Positions 45,885-47,277 of a stretch of 47,277 bases of DNA are shown in pieces. The position numbers and the translations under genes are program-made. The DNA comes from Oceanospirillaceae bacterium (GTDB lineage Bacteria > Pseudomonadota > Gammaproteobacteria > Pseudomonadales > Balneatricaceae), in NCBI GenBank assembly GCA_013215445.1, contig JABSRA010000035.1, forward strand, positions 1-47,277. The letters are read 5' to 3'. The notes under the pieces are model-generated. The model did no database searches. It saw only the letters and a list, made by a program, of their open reading frames with translations, and was not told the DNA's origin. The stretch's first letter is position 1. The number at the start of each line of letters is the position of its first letter.

Positions 45885-47277
45885 TCAACGCACCTGAAAC
45901 TGAGAGATCATCTGGCCCATGTCCGCAGTTAAATCATTGGTCCGGCTGACTGCTAGGGCAGTCTCTCGGGATTTGTTTAAGGTCGTTTCGGCATCCAGGT
46001 TGATATTAACGATGTTTTGATTGACCTCTTTGACGGCGGCACTCTGCTGTTCAGATGCCACTGCGATTTGGGTATTGGCCTTGAGTATGTCATTGACAGT
46101 AGTATTGATATCTTGCAGGCAGTGGCTGGCATTATCGGCTTTTTTCAGACAGTTTTTCGCCAGCTCATGGCTAGTGGCCATCATCTGTACCGCATCGATA
46201 GTGCCAGTGCGCAAGCGCCCTAAAACGGTTTGAATTTCTTCGGTTGCCTGTTGCGTTCGAGCAGCTAAGGTGCGTACCTCATCAGCCACTACGGCAAAGC
46301 CGCGGCCCTGTTCGCCGGCGCGGGCCGCCTCGATAGCGGCATTTAATGCCAGTAGGTTAGTCTGGTCGGCGATACTGCTGATCACAGAGACGATACCGTC
46401 CACACCCTCAGCCTCGGCGCCAAGTTTGTTGATGGCCGTCTTGGCGACATCGATGGTCCCGGCGAGAGAGTTGATACTGGTGACCGTTTCCTCAACGGCT
46501 TCACTGCCCTGTAGCGACGCACTGGAAGCTTGCTGGGCCGACTCTGATGCTTTTACTGTGTTGTAGGCAACCTCTTGTACTGTATCGCTGATTTGGCTGA
46601 TGGCGACCACGGCTTGCTCGGTCTCCTGCTGCTGGTTTTCCATAGATTTAGTAGTGATGGTGGTGGCTTTATCTAATTGTTGTGCGGCGCTGGAGAGCTC
46701 TGTGCCGGTGATGCCAAACTTGCCAATCATAGTGCTTAAACTGCCGCTCATCTCATTCAGTGCTCTAGTCAGTTGCGCCGATTCGTCTCGGTTGCGATTG
46801 ACCAGTGGCTCGCCGGTCAAGTCGCCGCTGGCGATTTCGCGGGTGCGGCTCACCGCCTGCAGAATTGGCACAGTGATCATCTTGCTGATCAGTAGCGCGA
46901 TACCTATGCCAACCACTAATGCTAGGACAGTGCCCAGTATTAATACTAATCTGAATTGAGCAGTTGCCTCTTGCAAGGTTAGGTTATCTGCAACGGATAA
47001 CTTGTTTTGTGAAGTTTCAATTTGTTGCAGCAGCTGCGATATTTTTTGCGCTTTGGGGGCCGCTTTTTTCCCCAGCCAGAAATTTGCCAAGTTCCAGTCG
47101 TCTTTAGACCTGAGTTCAAACATGGTCTCGGGCAATGCGTCAAACTGATTACGGAGTTGCTGGTACTCTCGCCACGCGGCCTGCTGAGAAACAGAAAATA
47201 ACGCTGCAACACTAGCAAGCTCAGCCAGGCGCTCTGAGTTGGTCTGCCAATTCTGTCGAAATTTTTCTAAAAAATGT
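45885..47277 (-). CDS. Methyl-accepting chemotaxis protein (5' end outside window)
   Basis: Chemoreceptor whose N terminus lies beyond the window; the frame is open to the last base. What is visible: part of a periplasmic region, a membrane segment ([21 protein letters not shown]), a HAMP domain with [20 protein letters not shown], and a full cytoplasmic signalling domain. The hairpin tip is the near-universal [20 protein letters not shown] followed by [12 protein letters not shown]. Glutamine/glutamate pairs suited to methylation flank it. It ends [10 protein letters not shown] without a CheR-tethering pentapeptide. It is two bases upstream of a diguanylate cyclase gene, suggesting shared control of motility or attachment. 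Confidence 0.93.
   Translation of the reverse strand, partial: HFLEKFRQNWQTNSERLAELASVAALFSVSQQAAWREYQQLRNQFDALPETMFELRSKDDWNLANFWLGKKAAPKAQKISQLLQQIETSQNKLSVADNLTLQEATAQFRLVLILGTVLALVVGIGIALLISKMITVPILQAVSRTREIASGDLTGEPLVNRNRDESAQLTRALNEMSGSLSTMIGKFGITGTELSSAAQQLDKATTITTKSMENQQQETEQAVVAISQISDTVQEVAYNTVKASESAQQASSASLQGSEAVEETVTSINSLAGTIDVAKTAINKLGAEAEGVDGIVSVISSIADQTNLLALNAAIEAARAGEQGRGFAVVADEVRTLAARTQQATEEIQTVLGRLRTGTIDAVQMMATSHELAKNCLKKADNASHCLQDINTTVNDILKANTQIAVASEQQSAAVKEVNQNIVNINLDAETTLNKSRETALAVSRTNDLTADMGQMISQFQVR

Overview
The window looks like a chromosome segment of a gammaproteobacterium close to the Pseudomonas/Cellvibrionales lineage. The grounds are gene order and protein content: nudE-yrfG-hslR-hslO-pckA, trxA-rho, ubiD-fre, the block rsmE-gshB-tonB-like-algH/yqgE-ruvX-pyrR-pyrB-pyrC' (the arrangement known from Pseudomonas), and tktA-epd-pgk. 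I cannot name the species.

Layout. 1-120: 3' end of an rRNA operon (5S tail and its terminator). 120-830: gene-poor, with degenerate copies of the 5S tail and imperfect repeats. 830-12220: housekeeping genes for DNA replication restart (rep), nucleotide sanitation (nudE), heat and redox stress (hslR, hslO, trxA), gluconeogenesis (pckA), transcription termination (rho), ubiquinone synthesis (ubiD) and a flavin reductase-like protein. 12220-14700: a frame-disrupted small gene, an SDR-type NAD-binding protein and a divergent LysR regulator. 14860-22720 (all minus strand): a long run from metK down to a catalytically degenerate dihydroorotase beside pyrB. 23169-28444: tktA, epd, pgk, a HlyU-like protein and hemJ. 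44180-47277: a diguanylate cyclase and a chemoreceptor cut by the window edge.

The main discovery is 28546-44020, a 15.5-kb Tn3-family transposon inserted between hemJ and the diguanylate cyclase gene. It has perfect 41-bp terminal inverted repeats and a TAATA 5-bp target duplication. Its right part is the transposition module: a long serine resolvase, a putative res site, a Phd/ParE-like toxin-antitoxin pair, and a TnpA gene with all catalytic residues but a -1 frame change. The rest is cargo: a self-contained sugar uptake and catabolism island. It holds a divergent FCD-type GntR regulator, a complete CUT2/Rbs-type ABC importer, an aldose-epimerase-like protein, an SMP-30 lactonase, a UxuA-type mannonate dehydratase, two SDR dehydrogenases and a FAH-family hydrolase.

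Together the cargo genes can be read as a non-phosphorylating pathway: sugar, lactone, aldonate, 2-keto-3-deoxy acid, 2,4-diketo acid, then pyruvate plus a C3 acid. It parallels the known L-rhamnose/L-fucose diketo-hydrolase routes, but the usual enolase-superfamily dehydratase is replaced by a UxuA-family enzyme. That points to a D-mannose-configured substrate. The substrate is inference; the gene set and the transposon ends are visible in the sequence.
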